Source: Actinomyces sp. oral taxon 171 str. F0337
GTDB lineage: Bacteria; Actinomycetota; Actinomycetes; Actinomycetales; Actinomycetaceae
Assembly (NCBI RefSeq): GCF_005696555.1
Contig: NZ_CP040005.1
Coordinates: 1,612,001-1,676,000 of the forward strand
DNA: 64,000 nt
Direction of reading: 5' to 3'
The notes under the pieces were generated by a model. The model was given only the letters and a program-made list of their open reading frames with translations. It did no database searches and was not told the DNA's origin. Below, piece by piece: positions 52,893 to 64,000 of the stretch. Position 1 is the first letter of the stretch. Each line of letters opens with the position of its first letter. The translations under genes and the position numbers were made by a program.

Positions 52893-53521
52893 GCCAGATC
52901 ACCCGCCTGCCGGGACTGCTGGTGGACGGTGCGCACGCGTTGGATCACGGTGATGAAGGAGGCGACCGCCACGTAGAGGAGCCCGATGGTGAGCACCCAC
53001 TGAGGGGCCCCGAGCCCCACGATGAAGGTGGCGCCGAGCGCTACGAGGAGCCGGTCGGTGCGCTCGGCGATCCCCACGGAGGCGGTGGCACCGATGGACT
53101 CGGCCCGCGCTCGGGCATAGGGAACGGTGGCCGCCGTGACGACGGCGGCAAGGGCAGCCACGACAGTCACAGTGCGCAGCACGCCGGCAGGCATGGACAG
53201 TGCCGCCCAGGCCGCCAGGGAGCCCAGGACGGCGCCGTCGGCGAGACGGTCCATGGTGGAGTCCAGGAAGGCTCCGAAGACCGAGCTCTTCCCGGTGGCT
53301 CGGGCCAGAATGCCGTCGAAGGAGTCGGCCACCAGCACTACGAGCAGGACGAGGGGCCCGGCCACGAAGCGCCCCTGCGGCAGCAGGGTGACCGCTGCCG
53401 TCACGGACAGGGCCGTTCCAGTGACGGTGAGCATGTTGGGGGTCACCCCGAGCCGTCCGAGCGCGAGGGCGGGGCGGGTGAACAGGGCCTTGGTCAGGCC
53501 GCGGCCATGGTTGCCGAGCAT
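52889..53521 (-). CDS. pgsA: Phosphatidylinositol phosphate synthase (CDP-alcohol phosphatidyltransferase)
   Basis: 210 aa with about six membrane helices. The CDP-alcohol signature DSFDGILARATGKSSVFGAF followed by LDSTMDR is intact (D-G-x2-A-R-x8-G-x3-D-x3-D). In actinobacteria the homolog in this position joins inositol 1-phosphate to CDP-diacylglycerol. ATG 53521 has AAGGA upstream. The 33 extra upstream codons of the frame would run into the HIT gene spacing and are not conserved. Confidence 0.92.
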   Translation of the reverse strand: MLGNHGRGLTKALFTRPALALGRLGVTPNMLTVTGTALSVTAAVTLLPQGRFVAGPLVLLVVLVADSFDGILARATGKSSVFGAFLDSTMDRLADGAVLGSLAAWAALSMPAGVLRTVTVVAALAAVVTAATVPYARARAESIGATASVGIAERTDRLLVALGATFIVGLGAPQWVLTIGLLYVAVASFITVIQRVRTVHQQSRQAGDLA

Positions 53522-53638
53522 GAGGTCCTTAGGTCTCGGGTGGAGCAGTCGGAGAGACGGGCCGTATGGAACGGGATGGGTTGAGACGGAGAGGAATGCC
53601 CTCAGCCTGACGGAGCTCATCGAGGAGGGCCAGGGGGA

Positions 53639-54253
53639 TCAGTCCCCAGACCGCCCAGTCGGAGCGGCCCAGGCAGCGGCGAGCATGTCCCGCTGCTCAC
53701 CGAGCAGCTGGGGAACGGGCTTGGTGCGACCGATGATGGGCATGAAGTTCGCGTCCCCCTTCCAACGCGGCACGATGTGCTGGTGGAGGTGAGCGGCGAT
53801 CCCTGCTCCGGCAACCTCTCCCTGGTTCATACCCAGGTTGAATCCGTGGGGTCGACTCACCGAGCGCACGACACCCATGGCCGTGGCAGTCAGCTCACCG
53901 ATCTCCTGACGCTCGGCCACGGTGGCCTCGGCCCAGTCGGAGATGTGCCGATAGGGGCATACCAGCAGGTGACCGGTGTTGTAAGGGTACAGGTTCATGA
54001 TGACGTAGCTGGTCTCGCCCCGGTGGACGATGAGAGCCTCCTCGTCACGGCGATCCGGCCCCGTGCAGAACGGGCACTGTGCGGGGGTGTCGTCCGAGGG
54101 CTTGTTCTGCCCCCCGATGTAGACCATGCGGTGCGGGGTCCACAGGCGCTGGAAGGCCTGCGGAGCGCCCTCGTGGTAGAAGGGCTCCTCCACCTCGACG
54201 TCGTCGCCGACTCCCGGGGCGCTGATCGTGTCTCCAGTCGCTTCCTCAGTCAC
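53639..54253 (-). CDS. HIT-family hydrolase/AP4A phosphorylase-like protein
   Basis: 204 aa. The histidine triad is in [17 protein letters not shown] (H-x-H-x-H). A zinc-binding Cys pair is likely in CPFCTGP. Other family features are [18 protein letters not shown] and [10 protein letters not shown]. Acts on dinucleoside polyphosphates or related nucleotides. GTG 54253 overlaps the end of thrS by 8 nt; the thrS-HIT-pgsA order is standard in actinobacteria. Confidence 0.92.
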   Translation of the reverse strand: MTEEATGDTISAPGVGDDVEVEEPFYHEGAPQAFQRLWTPHRMVYIGGQNKPSDDTPAQCPFCTGPDRRDEEALIVHRGETSYVIMNLYPYNTGHLLVCPYRHISDWAEATVAERQEIGELTATAMGVVRSVSRPHGFNLGMNQGEVAGAGIAAHLHQHIVPRWKGDANFMPIIGRTKPVPQLLGEQRDMLAAAWAAPTGRSGD

Positions 54254-56297
54254 TGTGCAGCTTCTCCCCCGCCGGGTCGTTGATACGGGCGTCAATGACG
54301 CTGACGATGTGGGTCACGGCCTCCTCGACGGGCACGCCGTTGGTCTGCTGGCCGTCGCGGAACCGGAAGGAGACGGCACCGGCCTCGGCGTCCTCCCCTC
54401 CGGCGATGAGGGTGAAGGGGATCTTGTCCTTGGAGGCGTTGCGGATCTTCTTGCCGAAGCGGTCGTCGGAGTGGTCCACCTCGACGCGCACTCCCTTGGC
54501 GCGCAGCCGGGCGGCGACGTCGTCGACGTAGGTGTCGAAGGCCTCGGCCACGGGGATGAGACGGACCTGCACCGGGGAGAGCCAGGTGGGGAAGGCGCCC
54601 GCGTAGTGCTCGGTGAGCACCCCGATGAAGCGCTCCACGCTGCCCAGCTTGGCCGAGTGGATCATGATGGGGCGCTGGTGGGTGCCGTCGGCGGCCGTGT
54701 ACTCCAGGTCGAATCGCTCGGGCTGGTTGAAGTCGTACTGGATGGTGGACATCTGCCAGGTCCGGCCGATGGCGTCCTTGACCTGAACCGAGACCTTGGG
54801 ACCGTAGAAGGCGGCGCCGCCCGGGTCGGGGACGACCTCCAGACCGGAGGCGTCGCAGGCGTTCTGGAGGGCCTGCGTCGCGGCGTCCCAGTCGGCGTCG
54901 GAGCCGATGAACTTGTCCTTCTTGGCGCCCTCCTCGTCGCGGGTGGACAGCTCGAGGTGGAAGTCGGTCAGTCCGAAGGCCTTGAGGATGGACAGGAAGA
55001 AGTCGATCTGGGCGCGGATCTCCTCACCGGCCTGATCCGGGGTGCAGTAGGTGTGTGAGTCGTCCTGGGTGAAGCCGCGCATACGGGTGAGCCCGTGGAC
55101 GACGCCGGACTTCTCGTAACGGTAGTCGTGGCCCATCTCGAAGAAGCGCAGCGGCAGCTCGCGGTAGGAGCGTCCGCGGGATCGGAAGACGAGGTTGTGC
55201 ATCGGGCAGTTCATGGCCTTGAGGTAGTACTCCTGACCTGCCTTGGTGATGTTGCCCTCGGCGTCGCGCTCCTCGTCGGCGAGCATGGGCGGGAACATGG
55301 TGTCGGCGTAGTAGGGCAGGTGGCCCGAGGTGTGGAAGAGCCCGCCCTTGGAGATCTCGGGGGTGTGGACGAAGTCGAAGCCGTAGTCCAGGTGGCGGTC
55401 GACGACGTACTGCTCGATCTGGTGGCGCAGCATGGCGCCCTTGGGGTGGAAGACCACCAGGCCGGGGCCGATCTCCTCGGGGAAGGAGTAGAGGTCGAGC
55501 TCGGCGCCGAGTCTGCGGTGGTCGCGCTTGGCGGCCTCGGCCAGGCGGGTCTGGTAGGCCTTGAGCTCGTCCTTGGTGGCCCATGCGGTGCCGTAGATCC
55601 GCTGGAGGGAGTCGCCGGACTGGTCGCCCTTCCAGTAGGCGGACGAGGACTTGGTCAGCGCGAAGCCCTGCCCGATGAGGCGGGTCGAGGGCAGGTGGGG
55701 GCCGCGGCACAGGTCGGTCCAGGCGACGCTGCCGTCACGTCGGACGTTGTCGTACATGGTCAGCCCCCCGGCACCGACCTCGACCGAGGCGCCCTCGGCG
55801 CCCGCGCCCTTGGTGGTGATGAGCTCGAGCTTGTAGGGCTGGTCGGCCAGCTCCTCACGCCCCTGGGCCTCAGTGATGTCGCGGCGCACGAAGCGCTGCC
55901 CCTCCTTGACGATCCGCTTCATGCGCTTCTCGATCTCGCGCAGCATCTCGGGGGTGACGGCGTCGATGGCGCCGAAGTCGTAGTAGAAGCCGTCAGTGAT
56001 GAAGGGGCCGATGCCGAGGTTGACGCCTGGGAACATCTCCTGGACCGCCTGCGCCATGACGTGGGTGGCGCTGTGACGCAGGATGTTGAGGCCGTCCTCG
56101 CTGGACAGGGTGATGGGCTCGACGACGGCGCCGGCCGGGACCTGGCGCTCCAGGTCCCAGGGCTCGCCGTTGACGCGCATCGCGACGACGCCGTCCTTCT
56201 TGACGGCGTCCTGCAGGAGGAGCGCCCCCGTGCTGCCCGCCTCAATGGTGCGGGGCGCGCCGTCGAGGGTGATCTCAATCATGGGCTGGTCTGACAC
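54246..56297 (-). CDS. thrS: Threonyl-tRNA synthetase
   Basis: 683 aa. N-terminal TGS domain ([20 protein letters not shown]), editing domain with [12 protein letters not shown] and the later [15 protein letters not shown], class II core ([61 protein letters not shown]), and C-terminal anticodon domain ([17 protein letters not shown]). GTG 56297 is preceded by AGGAGA at 7 nt; the next ATG is 5 codons in. 87 nt separate it from the FemABX gene upstream. Confidence 0.96.
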   Translation of the reverse strand: MSDQPMIEITLDGAPRTIEAGSTGALLLQDAVKKDGVVAMRVNGEPWDLERQVPAGAVVEPITLSSEDGLNILRHSATHVMAQAVQEMFPGVNLGIGPFITDGFYYDFGAIDAVTPEMLREIEKRMKRIVKEGQRFVRRDITEAQGREELADQPYKLELITTKGAGAEGASVEVGAGGLTMYDNVRRDGSVAWTDLCRGPHLPSTRLIGQGFALTKSSSAYWKGDQSGDSLQRIYGTAWATKDELKAYQTRLAEAAKRDHRRLGAELDLYSFPEEIGPGLVVFHPKGAMLRHQIEQYVVDRHLDYGFDFVHTPEISKGGLFHTSGHLPYYADTMFPPMLADEERDAEGNITKAGQEYYLKAMNCPMHNLVFRSRGRSYRELPLRFFEMGHDYRYEKSGVVHGLTRMRGFTQDDSHTYCTPDQAGEEIRAQIDFFLSILKAFGLTDFHLELSTRDEEGAKKDKFIGSDADWDAATQALQNACDASGLEVVPDPGGAAFYGPKVSVQVKDAIGRTWQMSTIQYDFNQPERFDLEYTAADGTHQRPIMIHSAKLGSVERFIGVLTEHYAGAFPTWLSPVQVRLIPVAEAFDTYVDDVAARLRAKGVRVEVDHSDDRFGKKIRNASKDKIPFTLIAGGEDAEAGAVSFRFRDGQQTNGVPVEEAVTHIVSVIDARINDPAGEKLHSD

Positions 56298-56384
56298 GGG
56301 CTCGTCTCCTCTGCTGCATCGGTGCGGGGCGCTGTACTGGTGCACCTCGGTTCGGCCGCGAGTCTACGTCGCGGTCGCGCAGGC

Positions 56385-57710
56385 TCAGTCCTCCCGTGAG
56401 CCACGCCGCGCGCGCAGTGCGTCACGCAGGCGCTTGGCAGTGTGCATCCCGGAGTAGATGGCTCGGGAGACCGGGACGTCCCAGGCTCCATCCACCTCGG
56501 TGACGTGCTGGGCGTAGCGCTTCTTGTACTGGCCCACCGTGTAGAGCGAGGGGACGCGGGTGGAGCCGGCGCCCATGAGGTCCAGACCGCGGTAGCCCTC
56601 CTGGGCCAGGGTGCAGGCGGCCCACCAGTCCAGGGCCTCGGCCCCGCGGAAGGTGCGCGACTCGTTGGAGGAGGCGCCGTAGTACGCCACGGCGTCCTTG
56701 CCCGAGGTGAGGATGAGGTCCCAGGCGTGGGGGACGCCGTCCTTGCGCAGGACGAACAGGCGGGCGTTCTTCTCCCCCAGGGCCGTCAGCATGGTCCAGT
56801 AGACCTCGGCGTCATGGGGCTTGAAGCCATCGCGCTCGGCGGTCTCACGCAGGACCTCGTAGACCTTGTCGAACTCCTCACGACTCAGGCCGGTCTCGTC
56901 ACTGATGGTGCAACCGGCCTCCCGGGCCACGCGCTCGGCGCGCTTGACCGCGCGGCGGCCGTCCTTGGGCATGACCGCAGCCATCTTCTCCGGCGTCTTG
57001 GGCACCAGGTCGATGACGTAGGTGCGATCGTAGGTGATGGTGGAGAGCAGCTCTCGCAGATCGGTGTCGCCGTAGCGGGCGTGCATACGGATGAAGCGCA
57101 CGGAACGGTCGCGCTCCTTGACCACCGAGCGCAGCAGCCGGCGCAGGTGGGCCTCACGCTCGGGCGACTGCTCCTTGAGCCAGACCGGACCGTGCTTGGC
57201 CCACAGGAAGGTCTGACCTCCCATCTCGTAACGGTACAGGGCGATGGCGGCAACGGGCTTGCCCCCGTCCTCATAGAGGTAGCGGCCCCACAGCGGACGC
57301 CCCATGGCCTCCTCGAAACGTTCCCATGCCTCGGTCTGCTCGACCGGGAAGGGGCTGTTGCCCACAGCCAGGCGCATCTCGCGTCCGTCAACCCGACGCA
57401 GGGTCTCGGAGCGGTCCGGAGTGGAGTGCACCGGCTCGGGGTGCGTGGGCCGGGAGACCTTGGGCTTGTCAGCCTTGTCAGCCTTGTCAGCCTTGTCAGC
57501 CTTGTCAGCCTTGTCAGCCTTGTCAGCCCTGACACCCTTGTCGGTCGTGTCGACCTTGTGCTCGGGCTGCTCGGGCTTGCCGTCCTTCTGCCCCTTCTCG
57601 TTCGGTTGAGTCGTCTGAGCCTTCTCGGGGGTTGGTGCGGCAGTCTCGGCCGTGGCGTCAGTCGTGGCGTCGGGAGTGGTGCTGTCGGGCATGTTCTCGT
57701 TCTCGGGCAT
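56385..57710 (-). CDS. FemABX-type peptidoglycan aminoacyltransferase
   Basis: 441 aa. The N-terminal 90 residues are low-complexity (Thr/Asp/Lys-rich) and contain seven ADK repeats. The enzyme domain starts at about 110 (NSPFPVEQTEAWERFEEAMG) and has the Fem features HGPVWLKEQSPE, YDRTYVIDLVPKTPEKMAA, AVKRAERVAREAGCTI, and the final DLMGAGSTRVPSLYTVGQYK. Such enzymes transfer an amino acid from aminoacyl-tRNA to the peptidoglycan precursor. Immediately after the ATP-grasp gene (stop and ATG adjacent). The amino acid is not known; see finding. No signal peptide, so cytosolic. Confidence 0.87.
   Translation of the reverse strand: MPENENMPDSTTPDATTDATAETAAPTPEKAQTTQPNEKGQKDGKPEQPEHKVDTTDKGVRADKADKADKADKADKADKADKPKVSRPTHPEPVHSTPDRSETLRRVDGREMRLAVGNSPFPVEQTEAWERFEEAMGRPLWGRYLYEDGGKPVAAIALYRYEMGGQTFLWAKHGPVWLKEQSPEREAHLRRLLRSVVKERDRSVRFIRMHARYGDTDLRELLSTITYDRTYVIDLVPKTPEKMAAVMPKDGRRAVKRAERVAREAGCTISDETGLSREEFDKVYEVLRETAERDGFKPHDAEVYWTMLTALGEKNARLFVLRKDGVPHAWDLILTSGKDAVAYYGASSNESRTFRGAEALDWWAACTLAQEGYRGLDLMGAGSTRVPSLYTVGQYKKRYAQHVTEVDGAWDVPVSRAIYSGMHTAKRLRDALRARRGSRED
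57465..57527 (-). repeat. Seven perfect tandem copies of a 9-bp unit (ADK codons)
   Basis: The unit CTTGTCAGC (plus strand) is repeated seven times without change and codes for Ala-Asp-Lys in the FemABX N-terminus. A 9-bp unit keeps the frame, so copy-number changes alter only the length of the disordered arm. Confidence 0.95.
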
Positions 57711-58958
57711 TCAGCGGGACCTGTCGACTCGTTGCGGATAGTTGCGGGCGAACTTGCGGTAGTGGTTGAGGCGCTGGAGCTCGATCGTCACGCGCCGGCG
57801 AAGCGATCGCTCGGCCGGGTCGCGCAGCGGATCGATGCCCCGCCCCAGGCTCTTGGCCTTGCGGCGCAGCGCCTCATCGGACACGTAGCGTACGATGACG
57901 CCGTCGGGAACCAGGGAGTAGAGGACCTGCCGGGTGACTTCGACGCGCTCGTCGCGCTGGTCGAGGACCAGGTCCTTGAGCATGACGGCCATGGGGTTGG
58001 CGCCTGCGGCGGTCAGGTAGAAGGAGTTGCGACCGATTCGGGGGTTGACCTCGAAGAAGAGCTCTCGTCCATCGCGGGGGTCCACCTTGATGTCGAGGTT
58101 GGCGAAGCCGCGGTAGCCGGCGTGACGCAGCAGGCGTCCGGCGGCGTTCCACAGGTCGGGGAAGGCCTCGGTGATCATGGCGACCGGGTTGCCGATCATG
58201 GTGGGCGCGTGGTCCTGCAGGAGGACGCGTGCTGAGCCGATGAGGCGCAGCTCGCCGGTGGAGTCCATGTAGACGGTCACCGAGCGCATGGCGGTGTCGT
58301 CACCGGGGATGCACTCCTGAACCAGGAAGGTGGAGCGGTAGCCGGCCTCCTTCAGACTCCTCCACATGCCGGCCAGCTCGGCGGCGTCGTCGATGAACCA
58401 GATCTTGCGCTTGCCGGGGAAGGAGATGCGGTCATAGTCGGCGCCGATGGCGGCTTTGGCCACGAGCGGGAACTCCAGGCCGAGCTCGGAGGCGCTGGTC
58501 GGTGGCTCGCAGTCGGGGTCGGCCAGGTCGACGACGACCTCCCGGGGCGTGAGCACCCCCACCTCGGCGCACAGACGGGAGAAGGAGGCCTTGTCGCTCA
58601 CGGCGTCGAGCACGTCGATGTCCGGGAAGGGCAGCACATAGGTGGGCTCGAGCTCACTGCGGTGAGCGGAGATCATGGCGGCCGCGGCATCGGTGTTGGC
58701 CATGAGCACGGCACTGCGGGGTCCTCTGCCCTCGGCCAGCTCCCGCAACAGCGCAATGGTCAGCTCCGGCGGGGCCCCGGCCTCCTGGTGCACAACGGTG
58801 ATGTAGACCGACTCGGAGATCGCCACGATCGGATCCGAGGCCACGACCGTCACCGACGTGCCGGTGACCTCGTGAAGCTGCCGCGCCAGGGCGTAGGCTC
58901 CAATATCTCCACCGAGGACCACGGGCAGCAGGTGCCTGAAGCGTTCCGTCATGACCAT
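57711..58958 (-). CDS. ATP-grasp carboxylate-amine ligase family protein
   Basis: 415 aa. An N-terminal Rossmann-like part (about 1-120, PVVLGGDIGAYALARQLHEV, AVLMANTDAAAAMIS) is followed by the ATP-grasp domain: FPLVAKAAIGADYDRISFPGK with the nucleotide Lys, FLVQECIPGDDTAM, and the metal-binding FANLDIKVDP...ELFFEVNPRIGRNSF. The arrangement is like D-aspartate ligase and other peptidoglycan ATP-grasp ligases. Starts at ATG 58958 (MVMTERF) or 58952 (MTERF). The open frame continues through the tRNA genes to 59393, but that part is shadow. Directly followed by the FemABX gene. Confidence 0.8.
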   Translation of the reverse strand: MVMTERFRHLLPVVLGGDIGAYALARQLHEVTGTSVTVVASDPIVAISESVYITVVHQEAGAPPELTIALLRELAEGRGPRSAVLMANTDAAAAMISAHRSELEPTYVLPFPDIDVLDAVSDKASFSRLCAEVGVLTPREVVVDLADPDCEPPTSASELGLEFPLVAKAAIGADYDRISFPGKRKIWFIDDAAELAGMWRSLKEAGYRSTFLVQECIPGDDTAMRSVTVYMDSTGELRLIGSARVLLQDHAPTMIGNPVAMITEAFPDLWNAAGRLLRHAGYRGFANLDIKVDPRDGRELFFEVNPRIGRNSFYLTAAGANPMAVMLKDLVLDQRDERVEVTRQVLYSLVPDGVIVRYVSDEALRRKAKSLGRGIDPLRDPAERSLRRRVTIELQRLNHYRKFARNYPQRVDRSR

Positions 58959-59193
58959 CCGTTTCTTGCCGCAGGGACCAACTCCTCCCCCAGATGGTAG
59001 AGCACGGCGGGACGCCCCGTTCCCGACCACCATGGGAACATCACGATCCGGACACACGGCCGACCGCGACCATGGCCACTCCACACGTGGAATCCAGCAG
59101 GATTCCAGGCAACTGTCCTGAACTCGGGGAGAATGCCGCGACTTCTCGGTGACACATACCACCCGCGCGAGCCACCGCCCGATGGAACGACAA

Positions 59194-59220
59194 GAGCCCG
59201 GAGCACTGTGCTCCGGGCTC
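59194..59220 (-). terminator. Intrinsic terminator of the tRNA operon
   Basis: On the minus strand a 12-bp perfect stem (59209-59220 with 59194-59205, 3-nt loop) is followed by TTGTCGTTCC. It begins 18 nt after the tRNA-Val 3' end. The T-rich tail supports rho-independent termination. Confidence 0.85.
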
Positions 59221-59237
59221 GGATCGACCGTCAGATC

Positions 59238-59312
59238 TGGTGGGCGATACTGGGATCGAACCAGTGACCTCTTCCGTGTCAGGGAAGCGCGCTCCCGCTG
59301 CGCCAATCGCCC
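59238..59312 (-). tRNA. tRNA-Val (GAC)
   Basis: The acceptor GGGCGAT (5' end 59312) pairs with ATCGCCC (59248-59242). D-arm GCGCAGCGGGAGCGC, anticodon stem-loop CTTCC-CTGACAC-GGAAG with anticodon GAC, and the T-arm TGGTTCGATCCCA are present. The CCA tail is encoded (59240-59238). Confidence 0.95.
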
Positions 59313-59313
59313 G

Positions 59314-59386
59314 AGCGGATGACGGGACTCGAACCCGCGACCCTCACCTTGGCAAGGTGATGCTCTACCAACTGAGCCACATCCGC
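59314..59386 (-). tRNA. tRNA-Gly (GCC)
   Basis: Acceptor GCGGATG (59386-59380) pairs with CATCCGC (59321-59315), with discriminator U. D-arm GCTCAGTTGGTAGAGC, anticodon stem-loop CACCT-TGCCAAG-GTG region with anticodon GCC, and T-arm GCGGGTTCGAGTCCCGT are present. CCA is not encoded. Only one nucleotide separates it from the tRNA-Val gene, so processing must cut tightly between them. Confidence 0.95.
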
Positions 59387-59413
59387 ATGACACCCTTGTG
59401 GGGTGCGGGAAGA

Positions 59414-59442
59414 AAGGTAGCAGAGGTGTCTCTCGGAGGCAA
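59414..59442 (-). promoter_or_regulatory. Promoter of the tRNA-Gly/tRNA-Val operon
   Basis: On the minus strand TTGCCT (59442-59437) and TACCTT (59419-59414) are exactly 17 nt apart. The -10 ends 27 nt before the tRNA-Gly 5' end. The spacing and hexamers fit a sigma-70-type promoter. Confidence 0.6.
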
Positions 59443-59604
59443 AACCTTCCGGCCCTGTTCCTTCATGAGGTGTCTCACGCTGCAGGCATCTCCTCACACG
59501 ACCACAGGAGGATGCGGGAGGGCTCCGGCGGATGACGGAACGACGTGGCATGTCTTTCGCCCACACGCCTGCCTTCACACCTCAGTCGTGGCAGGGTTGT
59601 CCCT

Positions 59605-61812
<2,208 letters not shown>

Positions 61813-61905
61813 GGGCTCTCCGCGGCCCTCCGGCGCGCCACCGAACGCACATCACCCATCAAGCAGCACCACCCGACGCAGACCAGACGAGCTTCAGGAA
61901 GTGAC

Positions 61906-64000
61906 ATGACCGACGCAGTGGACGCAGCAGTGGATAAGGCCGGTTCGGCGGACTGCGCGGAGACGCCGGCCTACGCGCCCTGGTCGGGGCACGTGCCCGC
62001 GCCGGAGCACCGCACTCCGGTGACCACCTACCGTCTCCAGCTGGGTGAGGACCTCACCTTCGCCGACGCCAAGGCCCTGGTCCCCTACCTGGCCGATCTG
62101 GGAGTCACCGACCTCTACCTCTCCCCGATCCTCACCGCCGCGCCGGGATCCACCCACGGCTATGACGTCGTCGATCACCGCAGGGTCTCGGCCGTCATGG
62201 GCGGACGGGAGCAGCTGGAGTCCCTGGCCGCCGAGGCCGACGCCCACGGGATGGGCGTCGTGGTGGACATCGTTCCCAACCACATGGCCGTGCCCACCCC
62301 CGGCTGGCACAACCTGCCCCTGTGGTCGGTGCTGCGCGAGGGACCGGACTCCCCGTACGCCGCTTGGTTCGACCTCTCTCTGGACGAGCCCATCCTCATG
62401 CCGGTCCTGGGCAAGCGCATCGGTGCTGTCCTGGCCGACGAGGAGCTCACCCTGGAGCAGATGGTGGTTCCGGGGCAGGAGGAGCTGGGCGAGCAGTGGG
62501 TGCTGCGCTACTACGATCATGCCTTCCCCGTCGCCCAGGGCACCGAGTCGCTGCCGATGCACGTCCTCGTTGAGCGCCAGCACTACCGCCTGGCCTACTG
62601 GAAAGTCGGTGACGAGGAGATCAACTACCGGCGGTTCTTCGACGTCGGCACCCTGGCCGCGATCCGGGTCGAGGAGCCCGACGTCTTCGCCGGAAGCCAC
62701 GGCCTCATCCTCGAGCTCATGGGCGCCGGAGTCATCAGCGCCCTGCGGGTCGACCACCCCGACGGCCTGGCCGACCCCGGTGGCTACCTCACCCAGCTGG
62801 CCGAGGCCACCAGCGGGGCGTGGATCGCCGCGGAGAAGATCCTGGCGCCCGACGAGTCCCTGCCCACCTCCTGGCCGGTGGCCGGAACCACCGGCTACGA
62901 CGCCGCCTGGCGGATCGACCAGCTTCAGGTGGACCCTGCCGGCGCCGCCCGGCTGGGGGCACTCATGCAGGAGATCACGGGGGACGCACCCGTGGACTAT
63001 GACCGCATCGTCGAGGAGGCCAAGCGCGAGGTCATCGCCGGCTCACTGGCCGCGGAAGTCGACCGTCTGGCCCGCATCCTGGACTCCCTGACCTCACAGG
63101 ACGTGCGTCTGCGCGATCACACTCTGCGCGACCTGCGGGCCTGCGTCGTCGAGCTGCTCGTGGCCGCGGACCAGTACCGGGTCTATGTCGTTCCGGGTAC
63201 GCCTCCCGGCCCGGAGACGGCCGCGATCCTCCAGGCCGACGCTGAGCGGGCCCGTCAGCGCCTCGAACCGGACCAGGGAGAGACCCTCGACCTCGTGGTG
63301 GCCATCCTCCTGGGCGAGGCGGTCGGCTCCGAGGGCCTGTCGGAGTCCCCTGAGCGCGCCGAGGCCGTCATCCGTTTCCAGCAGGTGTGCGGGGCCGTCA
63401 CCGCCAAGGGCGTGGAGGACACGGCCTTCTACCGCTGGACCCATCTGACCAGTCTCACCGAGGTCGGCGGCAACCCGGCCGGCTTCGCGCTGAGTACCGA
63501 CGAGGCCCACGCCTGGGCCGACCGGGTCCAGAACACCTGGCCCGACACGATGATCACCTCCACCACCCACGACACCAAGCGCGGCGAGGACGTGCGCGCC
63601 CGCCTGGACGTGCTGGCCTCCTACGCCGAGGAGTGGAGCGACCTCATCCACCGTCTGCGCGCCATGACGGCGCAGTTCCGTCCCCTGGACCTTGACGGAC
63701 GCAGCGAGAACCTGCTGTGGCAGACCCTGTGGGGAACCTGGGCACCCGACAGCGACGACCCCATGACCCCCGAGCGGCTGAGCGCCTACCTCATCAAGGC
63801 CTCCCGGGAGCAGAAGACCTGGACCACCTGGACCGCCCCGGACCTGGCTCGCGAGCAGGCCCTGACCGACTACGCCACCCAGCTGCTCACCAGCGAGGAG
63901 GTCTCCGGCGAGCTCGAGGCCTTCGCGGCCCTGACGGCCAGGTCCGTACGCACCGCCATCCTGGCCGGCAAGGCGATGGCCCTGACCTGGATGGGCGTGA
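61906..64000 (+). CDS. treY: Maltooligosyl trehalose synthase TreY (C-terminus beyond window)
   Basis: The first 698 codons are present and the frame is still open at the window edge. It converts the reducing-end glucose of a maltodextrin to a trehalose linkage. Features: TTYRLQLGEDLTFADAKALV, LYLSPILTAAPGSTHGYDVV, VVVDIVPNHMAVPTP, the catalytic GALRVDHPDG-type ISALRVDHPDGLADP, WIAAEKIL, GTTGYDAAW and STTHDTKRGEDVRARL. AGGAAG lies 5 nt before ATG 61906. TreZ would be expected next. Confidence 0.94.
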   Translation, partial: MTDAVDAAVDKAGSADCAETPAYAPWSGHVPAPEHRTPVTTYRLQLGEDLTFADAKALVPYLADLGVTDLYLSPILTAAPGSTHGYDVVDHRRVSAVMGGREQLESLAAEADAHGMGVVVDIVPNHMAVPTPGWHNLPLWSVLREGPDSPYAAWFDLSLDEPILMPVLGKRIGAVLADEELTLEQMVVPGQEELGEQWVLRYYDHAFPVAQGTESLPMHVLVERQHYRLAYWKVGDEEINYRRFFDVGTLAAIRVEEPDVFAGSHGLILELMGAGVISALRVDHPDGLADPGGYLTQLAEATSGAWIAAEKILAPDESLPTSWPVAGTTGYDAAWRIDQLQVDPAGAARLGALMQEITGDAPVDYDRIVEEAKREVIAGSLAAEVDRLARILDSLTSQDVRLRDHTLRDLRACVVELLVAADQYRVYVVPGTPPGPETAAILQADAERARQRLEPDQGETLDLVVAILLGEAVGSEGLSESPERAEAVIRFQQVCGAVTAKGVEDTAFYRWTHLTSLTEVGGNPAGFALSTDEAHAWADRVQNTWPDTMITSTTHDTKRGEDVRARLDVLASYAEEWSDLIHRLRAMTAQFRPLDLDGRSENLLWQTLWGTWAPDSDDPMTPERLSAYLIKASREQKTWTTWTAPDLAREQALTDYATQLLTSEEVSGELEAFAALTARSVRTAILAGKAMALTWMGV

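Noticed and set aside
56298..56384. T-box or other riboswitch before thrS
   Set aside because: The gap is only 87 nt and shows no T-box sequence or specifier hairpin.
57465..57527. Possible CRISPR-like repeat
   Set aside because: The units are 9 bp with no spacers and lie in a coding frame; it is a simple tandem repeat.
56442..58235. 597-codon plus-strand frame across FemABX and ATP-grasp genes
   Set aside because: It spans the ends of two real genes and reads the ADK repeat as a Leu-Val-Ser run; shadow.
58959..59393. N-terminal extension of the ATP-grasp frame
   Set aside because: It reads through the two tRNA genes and their terminator on the same strand, which cannot be coding in practice.

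Overview
The window is high-GC, densely packed actinobacterial chromosome. The gene order mltG-ruvX-alaS ... rarA ... aspS ... hisS ... relA-apt-secF-secD-yajC-ruvB-ruvA-ruvC-yebC-pdxT/pdxS-pimA-patA-pgsA-HIT-thrS is the conserved actinobacterial backbone, also seen in Mycobacterium. The protein sequences, Pro/Thr-rich surface proteins and a FemABX/ATP-grasp pair suggest Actinomyces (oral A. oris/naeslundii group). This assignment is from recognition, not from a search. Many starts are GTG, most operon joints overlap by 4 or 8 nt, and several genes look leaderless.

Layout. 1-5845: minus-strand housekeeping genes (mltG start, ruvX, alaS, rpsD, rarA). 5931-9308: accessory block with a small membrane protein, a YciO-type protein, a glycerophosphodiester phosphodiesterase, an ArsR regulator overlapping a His/Cys-rich metal-binding protein, and a remnant resembling the two ends of a Ser/Thr kinase, bounded by long perfect hairpins. 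9340-11139: aspS. 11246-16400: two surface-anchored proteins and an enterochelin-esterase-like hydrolase. 16521-20055: a Cys-rich leader peptide followed by an SsuABC/TauABC-type transporter. 20056-22946: a structured leader and a DEAD-box RNA helicase. 23062-28869: two overlapping dynamin-like GTPase genes, hisS and a metallo-beta-lactamase-fold hydrolase. 28929-33490: ABC-F ATPase, DUF349 protein and a MerR-TipAS regulator.

33491-35858 is visibly AT-richer. It carries two paralogous membrane proteins around an AbiEi-like protein and looks acquired. 35880-48461 holds the relA/apt/secDF-yajC/ruvABC/yebC/pdx genes. 48634-58958 holds a PrsW-like protease, the phosphatidylinositol mannoside genes (pimA, patA, pgsA), a HIT hydrolase, thrS, a FemABX aminoacyltransferase and an ATP-grasp ligase. 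Then come tRNA-Gly(GCC) and tRNA-Val(GAC) on the minus strand, and glgX-treY on the plus strand. treY runs off the window end.

How the genes fit together: pgsA-patA-pimA build PIM glycolipids. The ATP-grasp and FemABX enzymes probably build a peptidoglycan side chain. pdxS and pdxT make pyridoxal phosphate. secD-secF-yajC form the Sec accessory complex. ruvA, ruvB and ruvC process Holliday junctions. glgX-treY lead from glycogen to trehalose. The leads I rate highest are the Cys-terminated leader peptide of the sulfur-type transporter, the His/Cys fusion protein next to ArsR, the FemABX/ATP-grasp pair, and the duplicated membrane-protein island.
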